Shown: positions 51,796-60,985 of the stretch, one piece after another
How the letters are laid out: every line of letters starts with the position of its first letter
Numbering within the stretch: position 1 is the stretch's first letter
From: Clostridiales bacterium
GTDB taxonomy: Bacteria > Bacillota > Clostridia > Christensenellales > Aristaeellaceae
Direction: 5' to 3'
DNA: 64,000 nucleotides
Assembly (NCBI GenBank): GCA_015056085.1
Contig: SVHA01000004.1
Span: forward strand, 1-64,000
Made by a program: the position numbers and the translations under genes
Notes under the pieces: model-generated
The model's database searches: none
The model's input: the letters and a program-made list of their open reading frames with translations, nothing else
What the model was told of the DNA's origin: nothing

Positions 51796-52576
51796 GGGGA
51801 ATTTGCAGGAAACCTGGGGGTTACACCCCCAGGGCCCCCTGTGTGAAGCTCTGCCCCCACCAAAGGGCTTTGCCCTTTGGAAACCCACCAGGGGCGTGCC
51901 CCTGGACCCCCTATGTGGGGCTTTGCCCCACACCCCAATCGGGGGCCCTGCCCCCGATACCCCCGCAAGGGCCATCGGCCCTTGACCCATCACCCCAAGC
52001 CCTGAAGGGCTTGGGGGATTTTCTGTTAGGGAGATTATTTCCTGAATGTCGGTTTTATTGGGGCTTCCAGGGGGCTTTCCGATCGCCCCCTGGACCCCTT
52101 CGGATGCAAGTAGTCTTATCTGCCCCTTGACCCATCACCCCAAGCCCTGACGGGCTTGGGGGATTGTTTTTATGTAGGTCTTTCCTTTCACATTGTTCTG
52201 TTATGCAAGGTGGGGTTTCGCCCTCACGGGCGACCAAAGGGCTTTCCGATCGCCCTTTGGAAACCTTCGGCGCCCCTTCGGATGAAGGGGTATTAACCTG
52301 TTTGTTGAGAGAACGGTTTCTTGTGTTACTTGTTACGAAAAGTAAGAAGGGGTGCGGCCGAAGGGGTCCAGGCGGACCGACCGGAAAGCCCCCTGGTTGC
52401 CTCATAAAAGACAAGCCGCAGAAATGAATATCCCATTAACCATACCCCCGGAAATCCTGAAGGATTTCCGGGAAAAGGGTCAAGGGGCAATGCCCCTTGC
52501 GGGGGTGTTGGGGGCAGCGCCCCCAACTGGGGTGTGGGGCAAAGCCCCACATGGGGTGCAGGGGCAAAGCCCCTGC
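51796..52576. repeat. Repeat block splitting pyrH from frr
   Basis: 51810-52030: palindrome array (CTGGGGGTTACACCCCCAG, CCAAAGGGC..GCCCTTTGG, AGGGGCGTGCCCCT, TGGGGCTTTGCCCCA) closed by CCCCAAGCCC/GGGCTTGGGG and GATTTTCTG. 52065-52420: TTTCCGATC-loop modules in both orientations. 52445-52576: mirror array, with AGGGGCAAAGCCCCT touching the pyrH stop. No gene in 780 bases. Confidence 0.85.
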
Positions 52577-53287
52577 TTAAGGATGCACGAAGGTGCCCAT
52601 ATCGCTGCCTTCCAGCACGGCGATAAGGTTTTCCGGCACATCAAGACCAAACACCCGCACCACGGGCACATGGTTTTCAGCACACAGCGCAAAGGCGGAA
52701 GCGTCCATCACCTTCAGGTTGCGGCGCAGCGCCTCGGCATAGGTGATGTCCTTGATCAGTTCCGCATGGGGGTCCTTCATGGGATCGGCAGTGTACACAC
52801 CGTCGATGTTCTTCGCCATCAGAATGGCGTCCACCTGCATTTCAATGGCACGCAGGGCCACGGCGGTGTCCGTGGAGAAGAAGGGATTGCCGCTGCCGGC
52901 GGCAAACAGCACCACCCTGCCTTCCGAGAGATGACGGCGGGCGGTCATGGCGTTGAAGGGCTCGCAGAAGCGATTCATGTCCACGGCGGACTGCACCACC
53001 GCATCCACGCCCGCCTGACGCAGCGCATCCGCCACGCACAGGCAGTTGATCACCGTGCCCAGCATTCCCATCTGATCGGCAGTCACCGCGTCCATGCTCG
53101 CCGCAGGGCCCTGACGCCCGCGCCAGATGTTGCCCGCACCGATCACAATGCCGATTTCCGTGCCCAGTTCCCGCATCTGCCTGATGACCGACGCCGCACG
53201 GCGCACCTTGTCAAAATCGAACAGATCGCTGCCGGACTTGAGCGCCTCGCCGGAAAGTTTGAGCAAAACCCGCTTGTACACTGCCAT
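52577..53287 (-). CDS. pyrH: Uridylate kinase
   Basis: 236 residues. Amino-acid-kinase fold with KRVLLKLSGEAL at the start, GIVIGAGNIWRG near 48, VVLFAAGSGNPFFSTDTAVALRA near 125 and AKNIDGVYTADP. It makes UDP from UMP. The last codon is followed directly by the palindrome array. Ribosome site AAGGAGG. It is third in the rpsB-tsf-pyrH transcript, after a terminator that must be partly read through unless another promoter exists. Confidence 0.97.
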   Translation of the reverse strand: MAVYKRVLLKLSGEALKSGSDLFDFDKVRRAASVIRQMRELGTEIGIVIGAGNIWRGRQGPAASMDAVTADQMGMLGTVINCLCVADALRQAGVDAVVQSAVDMNRFCEPFNAMTARRHLSEGRVVLFAAGSGNPFFSTDTAVALRAIEMQVDAILMAKNIDGVYTADPMKDPHAELIKDITYAEALRRNLKVMDASAFALCAENHVPVVRVFGLDVPENLIAVLEGSDMGTFVHP

Positions 53288-53348
53288 GATGGTTCCTCCT
53301 TTGATGTGTCAGGCGGCAGTGGCCGCCCCCGGTGTGCCGGTATGTTTG

Positions 53349-53381
53349 AAAAAAGGGAACCGCATACTTGATGCAGTTCCC
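53349..53381 (-). terminator. Terminator between tsf and pyrH
   Basis: GGGAACCGCA pairs with TGCAGTTCCC (about 53355-53380), followed by TTTTTTC on the minus strand. Confidence 0.8.
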
Positions 53382-53403
53382 TTGGTTTGCATATACAGCT
53401 CGA

Positions 53404-54321
53404 TTAGCCCTTGGTCATGGAAGCCACTTCGGCAGCCAGGTCGTCCTTGCGCTTTTCGATGCCTTCGCCGCGCTCGAAACGGGCATAGCGGACGATGTCC
53501 AGGGTGCAGCCGGCAGCCTTGGCCACCTCAGCCATCAGACCCTTGATGGTCTTGTCGCCGTCCTTGACGAACTGCTGGTCCAGCAGGCAGACTTCCTTGT
53601 AGTACTTCTCGATCTGACCGTCAACGATCTTGTCCACGATCTTCTCGGGCTTGCCGGATTCCAGAGCCTTCACACGATAGATCTCGCGTTCCTTCTCCAG
53701 GTTGGCGCTGTCCACTTCCTCGCGGCGCACAGCCTCGGGCTTGGCAGCGGCGATCTGCAGGCACACGTCATGAGCGAAATCCTGCACCTGAGCGTTGTCA
53801 GCAGCGTTGGTGGCGATTTCCACCAGCACGCCCACCTTGCCACCCATGTGGATGTAGGAGGACACAGCGCCTTCGGTCTCATAGCGGGCAAAGCGGCGGA
53901 CGGAAATCTTCTCGCCGATGGCCACGGTGGCGTCGGAGATCATGTCGGAGATGGTCTTGGAAGGATCATCCACGAACTGCTGGGGCAGCAGGGCCTCCAG
54001 GTCAGCGGGATTGGCCTTGGCGATGTGCTTGGCCACAGAGTTGGCGAAAGCACGGAAGTTGTCGGTGTTGGCAACGAAGTCGGTTTCGCAGTTGACTTCC
54101 ACCACGACGCCCACATTGCCTTCGATATACTGCACGACAGCGCCTTCAGCGGCGATGCGGCTGGCCTTCTTGGCGGCCTGAGCCAGGCCCTTTTCACGCA
54201 GCCAGTCGATGGCGGCGTCCATGTTGCCGTCGTTGGCCATGAGGGCCTTCTTGCAGTCCATCATGCCGGCGTTGGTGCGCTCACGCAGTTCCTTAACCAG
54301 AGCAGCGGTAATTTCAGCCAT
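53404..54321 (-). CDS. tsf: Elongation factor Ts
   Basis: 305 residues. N-terminal UBA-like domain ([32 protein letters not shown], key [12 protein letters not shown]) and the core motif [18 protein letters not shown] near 76. It recharges EF-Tu with GTP. Directly downstream of rpsB with a 51-base gap. Ribosome site GAAAGGGTG. Confidence 0.98.
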   Translation of the reverse strand: MAEITAALVKELRERTNAGMMDCKKALMANDGNMDAAIDWLREKGLAQAAKKASRIAAEGAVVQYIEGNVGVVVEVNCETDFVANTDNFRAFANSVAKHIAKANPADLEALLPQQFVDDPSKTISDMISDATVAIGEKISVRRFARYETEGAVSSYIHMGGKVGVLVEIATNAADNAQVQDFAHDVCLQIAAAKPEAVRREEVDSANLEKEREIYRVKALESGKPEKIVDKIVDGQIEKYYKEVCLLDQQFVKDGDKTIKGLMAEVAKAAGCTLDIVRYARFERGEGIEKRKDDLAAEVASMTKG

Positions 54322-54372
54322 GGTAAATTCACCCTTTCAGTTTATTATCGGGGTTTTCAGAGAATTTCTGAA

Positions 54373-55092
54373 TTATTCAGCCTGAGCTTCTTCAGCGTTC
54401 TCGGACTGCACGCCCTGCTTGCCTTCCAGCACAGCGTCGGCCATCTTGCCGGCGATGAGCTTGACAGCGCGGATGGCGTCGTCGTTGCCGGGGATGACGT
54501 AGTCGATCTCGTCGGGGTCGCAGTTGGTGTCAACGATGCCCACGATCGGGATGTTCAGGATGCGGGCTTCGGTCACAGCGATGTGCTCCTTGCGGGGGTC
54601 CACAACGAACATAGCGCCGGGGAGCTTCTTCATCTCACGGATGCCGCCCAGGTTGGCTTCCAGCTTTTCGCGCTCCTTGCACAGCTCGATAACTTCCTTC
54701 TTGGGAAGCACTTCGAACTGGCCAGCCTGCTCCATGCGATCGATGGCGTTGAGGCGCTCGATGCGGGTGCGGATGGTGCGGAAGTTGGTCAGCATGCCGC
54801 CCAGCCAGCGGTTGTTGACGTAGTACATGTTGCAGCGCTTGGCTTCGGACTCGATGGATTCCTGAGCCTGCTTCTTGGTGCCCACGAACAGGACGGTCTT
54901 GCCTTCCATCGCGATGTCGCGGATGAAAGCGTAGGCTTCATCGATCTTGCGGACGGTCTTCTGCAGGTCGATGATGTAGATGCCGTTGCGCTCAGTGAAG
55001 ATGTACTGAGCCATTTTGGGGTTCCAGCGGCGGGTCTGGTGACCGAAGTGCACGCCCGCTTCCAGGAGCTGCTTCATGGAAATGACTGCCAT
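54373..55092 (-). CDS. rpsB: 30S ribosomal protein S2
   Basis: 239 residues. [28 protein letters not shown] and [40 protein letters not shown] identify S2. A glutamate-rich tail ([10 protein letters not shown]) ends it. Start chosen at the ATG after AAGGAGG. First gene of the block, with strong promoter 55195-55223 and a structured leader. Confidence 0.98.
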   Translation of the reverse strand: MAVISMKQLLEAGVHFGHQTRRWNPKMAQYIFTERNGIYIIDLQKTVRKIDEAYAFIRDIAMEGKTVLFVGTKKQAQESIESEAKRCNMYYVNNRWLGGMLTNFRTIRTRIERLNAIDRMEQAGQFEVLPKKEVIELCKEREKLEANLGGIREMKKLPGAMFVVDPRKEHIAVTEARILNIPIVGIVDTNCDPDEIDYVIPGNDDAIRAVKLIAGKMADAVLEGKQGVQSENAEEAQAE

Positions 55093-55109
55093 TGTTGGGA
55101 TTCCTCCTT

Positions 55110-55190
55110 GTTTTTTCCACCCTCTGTCTGTTCGCGGCCAGCCACTGCGCTTGCAGCACAAGCAGCCACCAGACAAAGGTGCGTATTCGG
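55110..55190 (-). promoter_or_regulatory. Structured leader of rpsB
   Basis: In the roughly 95-base leader, GTCTG near the 5' side pairs with CAGAC near the 3' side, enclosing GGTGGCTGC/GCAGTGGC-type stems. Ribosomal protein operons often use such leaders for feedback by the protein; whether S2 binds here is unknown. Confidence 0.4.
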
Positions 55191-55194
55191 ACAG

Positions 55195-55223
55195 ATTATA
55201 TCACAACGCCGGGGTGATTGCAA
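55195..55223 (-). promoter_or_regulatory. Promoter of the rpsB operon
   Basis: Minus strand TTGCAA (55218-55223), 17-base spacer, perfect TATAAT (55195-55200). Confidence 0.85.
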
Positions 55224-55455
55224 GCCCTCAAATGCTTTTTCTGCCTCAATTTTCTCATCTTTTTGCAGGGCGCAGGCGCCTTTTCCGGCGCCTATTTTCA
55301 TGCAAGGCGCCCTCCTGGTACATATTCCAGACGCATATTCTGCAATTTTCACATCGCAAAAGCCCCTTTCCTGCATTTTTTGCTGCATTTCGCCTGCTTT
55401 GCCTCCAATTTTGCAATTTTAATTTGGCTTTTATTCATTTTCTTTGATTTTCCCC
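55224..55455. other. Divergent intergenic stretch without gene
   Basis: AT-richer DNA between two divergent promoters. A hairpin GGCGCC-TTTTCC-GGCGCC is near 55273-55290. I see no coding frame with a ribosome site and no palindrome array, in contrast to the convergent gaps. Confidence 0.6.
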
Positions 55456-55484
55456 TTGCCAAGCGGCGCAAAGAGCGTTATAAT
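55456..55484 (+). promoter_or_regulatory. Promoter of the aminotransferase operon
   Basis: TTGCCA (55456-55461), 17-base spacer, perfect TATAAT (55479-55484). Confidence 0.85.
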
Positions 55485-55560
55485 GGAAGCAATCACCCGA
55501 TATGTACGGGCTTCAGGCGGTTGATATGGCCGCTCTCGCCTTGATTCAGGAGGTCGTGTT

Positions 55561-56760
55561 ATGTCCCTTTCCGTGTCTCACCGCTGTCAGAATATTGCTC
55601 CGTCCCTGACGCTGTCCATCGACGCCCGTGCCAAAGAAATGTGCGCTGCCGGTCTGGATGTGATCGGCTTTGGCGCAGGCGAGCCGGACTTCCCCACGCC
55701 GGAGCACATCTGCGACGCCGCAAAGGAAGCCCTCGACATGGGTCTGACCCGCTATACGCCCGCTGCCGGCACCAAGGAGCTGCGCAAGGCCATCTGCGAA
55801 AAGCTGCGCCGGGACAACGACATGACCTACACCTACGGCGACATCCTCGTGTCCTCCGGCGCCAAGCAGACGCTGTACACCATTTTTCAGGCCATTCTCG
55901 ATCCCGGCGACGAGGTGCTGATTCCCTCTCCCTGCTGGGTCAGTTATCCCGAAATGGTGCGCCTTGCCGGCGGTGTGCCGATTTTCATTCCAGCGGATGA
56001 ATCCACCAACTTCATCCCCACCAACCGAGACATCGCCAGCCGTGTCACAAGGCGCACCAAGGCCATCATCATCACCAGCCCCTCCAACCCCAACGGCAGC
56101 GTGTGGGACAGGGAGCAGCTGCAGTTTGTGGCGGACCTGGCCGTTTCCCATCCCTTCTATGTGGTCAGCGATGAAATCTACGAAAAGCTGCTCTACGACG
56201 GTCGGGAGCATCTCTCCATTGCCCAGCTGGGCGAGCAGATCAAAGCGCAAACGTTCCTGGTCAACGGCCTGTCGAAGGCTTACGCCATGACCGGCTGGCG
56301 CATCGGCTATGTGGCCGGCCCCCGCCATGAAATCACCGCCATGGCCAACTTCCAGTCCCATTCTTCCTCCAATGCCAACACCATCGCCCAGCACGCCGCC
56401 GTCAAGGCCCTGCTGGGGGATCAGCAGTGCGTCAGCGATATGGTGGCGCAGCTGCAAATCCGCCGGGACGCCATGTATGAGCGCATCAACCAGATTCCCG
56501 GCGTGAGCTGCCGCAAGCCCCAGGGCGCCTTCTACATTATGATGAACATCAAGCGCCTGCTGGGCAAGAGTTACAACGGCCGTGTGCTGGAGTCCTCCAT
56601 GGACTTTGCCGAACTCCTGCTGGCGGAAAAGCAGGTAGCCGTCGTGCCCGGCTGCGCCTTTGAGGCCGAAGGCTTCTGCCGCCTGTCCTACGCCGTGAGC
56701 CTGGAAAAGTGCCTCGAAGGCCTCGACCGCATTGAAGAATTCGTCCGGATGCTGGGCTGA
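55561..56760 (+). CDS. Class I aminotransferase, aspartate aminotransferase-like
   Basis: 399 residues. PLP enzyme of the I-gamma type: VIGFGAGEPDFPTPEHI at the start, SSGAKQTLYTIF, TSPSNPNGSVW near 178, DEIYEKLLYDG, and the lysine region NGLSKAYAMTGWRIGY (Lys about 236). The conserved substrate arginine is in CRLSYAVS near the end. It most likely exchanges aspartate/glutamate with oxaloacetate/2-oxoglutarate. It is followed 30 bases later by the citrate-synthase-like gene, so the pair may link oxaloacetate, aspartate and citrate/2-oxoglutarate. Ribosome site CAGGAGG. Confidence 0.9.
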   Translation: MSLSVSHRCQNIAPSLTLSIDARAKEMCAAGLDVIGFGAGEPDFPTPEHICDAAKEALDMGLTRYTPAAGTKELRKAICEKLRRDNDMTYTYGDILVSSGAKQTLYTIFQAILDPGDEVLIPSPCWVSYPEMVRLAGGVPIFIPADESTNFIPTNRDIASRVTRRTKAIIITSPSNPNGSVWDREQLQFVADLAVSHPFYVVSDEIYEKLLYDGREHLSIAQLGEQIKAQTFLVNGLSKAYAMTGWRIGYVAGPRHEITAMANFQSHSSSNANTIAQHAAVKALLGDQQCVSDMVAQLQIRRDAMYERINQIPGVSCRKPQGAFYIMMNIKRLLGKSYNGRVLESSMDFAELLLAEKQVAVVPGCAFEAEGFCRLSYAVSLEKCLEGLDRIEEFVRMLG

Positions 56761-56790
56761 AATCACCCCCTCGCTGAAAGGAGGTCCACC

Positions 56791-58185
56791 ATGCTGCATT
56801 TTGACCCCAAGATGAACCTGCTGAGCAATGTGAAATACCGCTACGAGCTGCAGGATGTGGAAGAGCCCAACCTGTACCGGGAACTGTACGATTACAAGTC
56901 CATCCCCAAGGTGGCCTTCAATATGCGCCATGTGCCGGAAAATATGCCGGATGAAATCTGGATGACCGACACCACCTTCCGTGACGGTCAGCAGTCCGTC
57001 AGCCCTTTCACCACGCCGCAAATCGTGCATCTGTTCAAACTCCTCAGCCGCCTGGGCGGCCCCAATGGCCTGGTGCGTCAGAGCGAGTTCTTCCTGTATT
57101 CCGACAAGGACAAGGCCGCCCTCCACGCCTGTCAGGACCTGGGCCTGAAGTTCCCCGAAATCACCACCTGGATTCGCGCCAACCCCAAGGATTTCGAACT
57201 GGTGCGTCAGGCAGGGGTGAAGGAGACGGGCATCCTCGTGTCCTGCTCGGACTATCACATCTTCAAAAAAATGCACCTGACACGGCGTCAGGCGCTGGAC
57301 AAGTACATGGGCGTGGTCAAATCAGCGCTGGACATCGGCGTGGTGCCCCGCTGCCACTTTGAGGATATCACCCGGGCTGATTTCTACGGCTTCGTGCTGC
57401 CCTTCGCCGAGCAGCTGATGGACCTGAGCCGCCAAAGCGGCGTGCCCATCAAAATCCGTGCCTGCGACACCATGGGCTACGGCGTGCATTATTACGGCGC
57501 CTCCCTGCCCCGCTCCGTTCCGGGCATCGTCTACGGCCTCAACCACTGGGCGCAGGTGCCTTCCGACCAGTTGGAATGGCACGGTCACAATGACTTCTAC
57601 AAGGTGGTCAGCAATGCCGGAACGGCCTGGATGTACGGCTGCTCGTCGGTGAACTGCTCGCTGCTGGGCATTGGTGAACGCACCGGCAACTGCCCGCTGG
57701 AAGCCATGGCGGTGGAATACGCCTCCCTGCGGGGCACGCTGGACGGCATGGACCTGACCGCCGTGACGGAAATCGCTGATTATATGGAGCGTGAAATCGG
57801 TCTGGAAATCAGCCCCCGCCAGCCTTTCGTGGGACGTCACTTCAACGTTACCCGGGCCGGCATTCATGCCGACGGAATGCTCAAGGACGAGGAAATCTAC
57901 AACATTTTCGACACCGCCGCCCTGCTCAACCGCCCCGCCACCGTGGCGGTGGATGCCACTTCCGGCCTGGCCGGCGTGGCGCACTGGTTCAACAGTTATT
58001 TCGGCCTGACGGGCGACCACATGCTGCCCAAGACCGACCCGCTGATTGTGCAGATTCGTGCACTGGTGGACGAACTCTACGCCCAGGGCCGCAACACCGT
58101 CATGGGCGACCAGGAGTTGGAAATCATGGTGCGTGCGCTGGACGTCAACCGCTACGAGCGCCTCATCTTCCACAAGTCGCATTAA
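56791..58185 (+). CDS. Re-citrate synthase / homocitrate-isopropylmalate synthase family
   Basis: 464 residues, a DRE-TIM metallolyase: WMTDTTFRDGQQSVSPF (R-D-G-Q), CHFEDITRADFYGF, ACDTMGYGVHYYGA, and metal ligands in WHGHNDFYKV. No LeuA-type regulatory domain follows. The start NLLSNVKYRYELQDVEEPNLYRE and EFFLYSDKDKAA closely match what I recall of clostridial Re-citrate synthase, which replaces the usual citrate synthase in strict anaerobes. Homocitrate or isopropylmalate synthase remain possible. It shares a transcript with the aminotransferase (ribosome site AAAGGAGG). The stop abuts a palindrome (TAACCAGGGGC). Confidence 0.75.
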   Translation: MLHFDPKMNLLSNVKYRYELQDVEEPNLYRELYDYKSIPKVAFNMRHVPENMPDEIWMTDTTFRDGQQSVSPFTTPQIVHLFKLLSRLGGPNGLVRQSEFFLYSDKDKAALHACQDLGLKFPEITTWIRANPKDFELVRQAGVKETGILVSCSDYHIFKKMHLTRRQALDKYMGVVKSALDIGVVPRCHFEDITRADFYGFVLPFAEQLMDLSRQSGVPIKIRACDTMGYGVHYYGASLPRSVPGIVYGLNHWAQVPSDQLEWHGHNDFYKVVSNAGTAWMYGCSSVNCSLLGIGERTGNCPLEAMAVEYASLRGTLDGMDLTAVTEIADYMEREIGLEISPRQPFVGRHFNVTRAGIHADGMLKDEEIYNIFDTAALLNRPATVAVDATSGLAGVAHWFNSYFGLTGDHMLPKTDPLIVQIRALVDELYAQGRNTVMGDQELEIMVRALDVNRYERLIFHKSH

Positions 58186-58740
58186 CCAGGGGCGCTGCCC
58201 CTGGACCCCTTTTGCGGGGCTTTGCCCCTGCACCAAAGGGCTTTGCCCTTTGGAAACCCACCAGGGGCGCTGCCCCTGGACCCCGCAAGGGCCATTGGCC
58301 CTTGACCCATCACCCGGAAATCCTGATGGATTTCCGGGGTGTTCTTGTTTTGGGTAGTCTTATGGATTTGGCGCGTCTTTGCCGGGAGAACCAGGGGGCT
58401 TTCCGGTCGCCCCCTGGACCCCTTCGGCTTGACCCCTACCAGCAATCTAAAGCAAGCAACAAATGAAAACCGTTCCTCCAACAAGCAGGTTACAACCCTA
58501 AACAAGAGATGGGACTCCGAAGGTTTCCAAAGGGCGATCGGAAAGCCCTTTGGTCGCCCGTGAGGGCGAAACTCCACCTTGCATAAAAGAATAGTCCGAA
58601 AGGAAAAACCCGCTCAAAAACCCCAAGCCTTTGGGCTGGGGGTGATGGGTCAAGAGCCAAATAAGACTACTTGCATCCGAAGGTTTCCAAAGGGCGATCG
58701 GAAAGCCCTTTGGCGGGGTGTGGGGCAGAGCCCCACCTTG
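58183..58740. repeat. Palindrome array and modules, left half of a convergent gap
   Basis: 58183-58350: CCAGGGGC..GCCCCTGG at the stop, GGGGC..GCCCC, CCAAAGGGC..GCCCTTTGG and AAGGGCCATTGGCCCTTG, closed by CCGGAAATCC/GGATTTCCGG with GTTCTTGTTTTG. 58388-58430 and 58520-58575 carry the conserved-loop modules. 58676-58740 is a hybrid where a GCCCTTTGG stem runs directly into TGGGGCAGAGCCCCA. Confidence 0.85.
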
Positions 58741-59030
58741 CAAGGGATAGCGTTTGTATGGCGTTCTTTCTCAAGCCCGAGAAAATCCCTTGCGGCATTT
58801 CGAAAATGATAGATGTTCTTTCTCAGGCCTGAGAAAGAACCAAAGAGGGCCAGAGGGGGTGTCTCAATTCATCCCACCCGGAGACACCCCCTCTGGACTC
58901 CCCCCTTTCCCCCTGTCTTATGAGGGTTATTGAGTTGACTGACCCTCAAACGCCTCGCAGGGGCGGCCCGTTTCGGGGACGCTCCGATGGAGTCCGTGTG
59001 CGGCGACGGAGCGCCGCACGCCGGAACTAT
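58738..59030 (+). repeat. Long multi-hairpin repeat, copy 3
   Basis: Core 58815-59028, with its palindrome at 58815-58840. A decayed extra copy of that palindrome (GTTCTTTCTCAAGCCCGAGA) precedes it at about 58762. The downstream flank differs from copies 1 and 2 after GCCGGAACT, which helps place that edge of the element. Confidence 0.88.
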
Positions 59031-59376
59031 TGTGGAGGAACGGGTACGAGAACTATTTCGCCTATTTGCCGGAACAACCAGGAGGCTTTCCGATCGCCCC
59101 CTGGACCCCTTCGGAGTCCCCTCCGTTGTTGCTTGTCCGAACAATAAACAAAGGAGAATCCTACATACAAATAATCCCCCAAGCCCTTGGGCTTGGGGTG
59201 ATGGGTCAAGGGTCGAAGACCCTTGCGGGGTGCAGGGGCGGCGCCCCTGCCGGGGTGTGGGGCAGAGCCCCACAAAGGGGATGCCAAAGGGCAAAGCCCT
59301 TTGGCGGGGTGCAGGGGCGGAGCCCCTGCTGGGGGCAGCGCCCCCGACAGGGGGTCCAGGGGGTGCAACCCCCTGG
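59031..59376 (-). repeat. Modules and palindrome array at the sortase 3' end
   Basis: 59077-59105 is a TTTCCGATC-loop hairpin (stem CCAGGAGGC/GCCCCCTGG, one mismatch). 59175-59376 is a minus-side array: CCCAAGCCCTTGGGCTTGGG, AGGGGCGGCGCCCCT, TGGGGCAGAGCCCCA, CCAAAGGGCAAAGCCC and CCAGGGGGTGCAACCCCCTGG touching the stop. Confidence 0.85.
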
Positions 59377-60372
59377 TCACCACTTCCGCACGCGCTGGAC
59401 TTTTTTGATGATGGCGTCTTCGGACTCATCGGGGCGGATGCGGCGGGCAGCCACAATGCGGCGCTCGTCTTCATCATCCACGCAGGTGACCAGCAGCAGG
59501 AGTTGGTCGTCCGCCCGGACGTCCACCGGAGAAGAATACAGTGACAGGGACTGCAGGCGGGCGATTTCCCTTTCCCGGCTGGGAATGATGTCCGAGGTCA
59601 GGTCAAAGACGGAAAGATAGTTCCAGTCGCCGTAAGCAAGGCTCACCGTAGCCACAGAGAAGATCACATACCGTCCGTCCTCGTAGATGGAGTCGAAGGT
59701 AATCAGCGGGTTATTCTGATAAAACGTCAGGTTTTCATAATTGCGCAGGCAGCCGAACATGGCGCCTGTTTTCATGTTGTGGCCGTAGATCATCAGCGTG
59801 TAGGGCCTGGTGCGAAGGTCGCAGTCCTCTTCCAGGAAGAGAGCGCCGTTGGTGTTGTGATACCCCCGGTAATCCCGGCGCAGATAATAGGCGTTGTCCC
59901 GCTGCACCACGGCTTCATCCAGCAGGCCGTCGATGGTCAGCCAGCCGATGATATCGCTGTTCTGGCGGCGGACTTTGTCAAACTTGTCCTGCACAAGATA
60001 CCATGGATTGTCGGGATACTTCACTGCCGGAAGATTCTGGCTGCTGATGGCGGGCGTCTGGGTGGGTGTGGCGGATGCTTCCGGCGCAGGCGCCATTGTG
60101 GGGGATGCAGTGGGCACAGCGGGTGCTGAAGCCGGCGCATCGACGGCGTCATCAGCGGTATCATAATAAGCGGCACGAAGGGCGTCGGAGGCATCCCGGG
60201 CAGAAAAATAGTCCACGGCGTAGCGCCCCAGAAGGATCAGGCACGTCACAGCCACAAGGGCGGCAACGATCATCAGTACGATTCTGATTCTTTCCGGCGG
60301 AGTGCTTTTGAAACGGAAGCGCACCTTTTTCGGCCTTTGTTTCCAGTAAGACCGGGTTTTCTGATCTTTCAC
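59377..60372 (-). CDS. Class B sortase
   Basis: 331 residues. A basic N-terminus, one membrane segment (about 30-52) and a low-complexity Ala/Pro/Thr spacer (about 75-115) lead into the sortase domain. The catalytic residues are visible: His in MIYGHNMKTGAMF, Cys in LLLVTCVDDEDERRIVAARR and Arg in the same strand. The layout and the motif TCxxxxxxxRxxVxA fit class B. Sortases join secreted proteins to the wall, but no obvious sorting signal is present in the secreted proteins of this window. I chose GTG at 60370-60372, eight bases after AAAGGAG. The stop abuts a palindrome. Confidence 0.85.
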   Translation of the reverse strand: MKDQKTRSYWKQRPKKVRFRFKSTPPERIRIVLMIVAALVAVTCLILLGRYAVDYFSARDASDALRAAYYDTADDAVDAPASAPAVPTASPTMAPAPEASATPTQTPAISSQNLPAVKYPDNPWYLVQDKFDKVRRQNSDIIGWLTIDGLLDEAVVQRDNAYYLRRDYRGYHNTNGALFLEEDCDLRTRPYTLMIYGHNMKTGAMFGCLRNYENLTFYQNNPLITFDSIYEDGRYVIFSVATVSLAYGDWNYLSVFDLTSDIIPSREREIARLQSLSLYSSPVDVRADDQLLLLVTCVDDEDERRIVAARRIRPDESEDAIIKKVQRVRKW

Positions 60373-60509
60373 AGGCACGCTCCTTTCCGCCGCCCAGCAC
60401 CGGGGCTGCTTTTGCAATAATGATACAGGTGAATATTTCGCCGCAGGGCAGAATTTTCCTGCCGGGGGGAGGTGGGCGCCTGTGACCGAGTCAGCACATT
60501 GAAATCAGA

Positions 60510-60869
60510 TCATTCAAAGGCATACAATCCGCCGGTTTCCCTGTTACGGTATTCATGCTTTTCGTAGTATCCGATGAGGTCGCCGTGATCGTCCCGAAGG
60601 GCCACCATATAGACGTCTTTGTTTTCCGTATCGTTGCGGAAGGTATATATGATGTTGTTATCCTTGCTTTTTTGGAACCATGCAAGCACTTTGTCAATCA
60701 TCAGATTGGCCTTCGCCGGGTGGCAATCCCTGATGCTTTGACCTGTCAGGTCTTTGTGATAGCGAGTTTTGGCAGATGGATTCATATATACGATTTTCGA
60801 TGCCGCATCGCACACAACGATGGGCGCCTTATCCTGCTCCAGTATGCTTCTGCACAATTTGTTAATCAT
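60510..60869 (-). CDS. Single-domain PAS protein
   Basis: 119 residues comprising one PAS fold (APIVVCDAASKIVYMNPSAKTRY, IRDCHPAKANLMIDKVLAWFQ, GYYEKHEYRN). The segment CHPAKANxxI resembles PAS proteins with DUF438-like or heme-type sensors. No output domain, so it must signal by binding a partner. Promoter at 60913-60941, ribosome site AGGAG. It lies 137 bases before the sortase gene and may share its transcript. The ligand is unknown. Confidence 0.8.
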   Translation of the reverse strand: MINKLCRSILEQDKAPIVVCDAASKIVYMNPSAKTRYHKDLTGQSIRDCHPAKANLMIDKVLAWFQKSKDNNIIYTFRNDTENKDVYMVALRDDHGDLIGYYEKHEYRNRETGGLYAFE

Positions 60870-60912
60870 TTTCCGTTCTCCTGTTGATCTCCTGATTTTC
60901 CGCTTCCCCGCC

Positions 60913-60941
60913 ATTGTATCATCCCCCTCTCCAAAACGCAA
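60913..60941 (-). promoter_or_regulatory. Promoter of the PAS gene
   Basis: Minus strand TTGCGT (60936-60941), 17-base spacer, TACAAT (60913-60918). Confidence 0.65.
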
Positions 60942-60944
60942 CAA

Positions 60945-60974
60945 CCGGCACAGCAAATCCCTCTGCTGTGCCGG
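60945..60974 (-). terminator. Hairpin after the SH3 gene
   Basis: CCGGCACAGCA (60945-60955) pairs perfectly with TGCTGTGCCGG (60964-60974). On the minus strand TTGTTGCGTTTT follows, and the next promoter begins inside it. Confidence 0.75.
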
Positions 60975-60985
60975 AAAGTGTTTCG

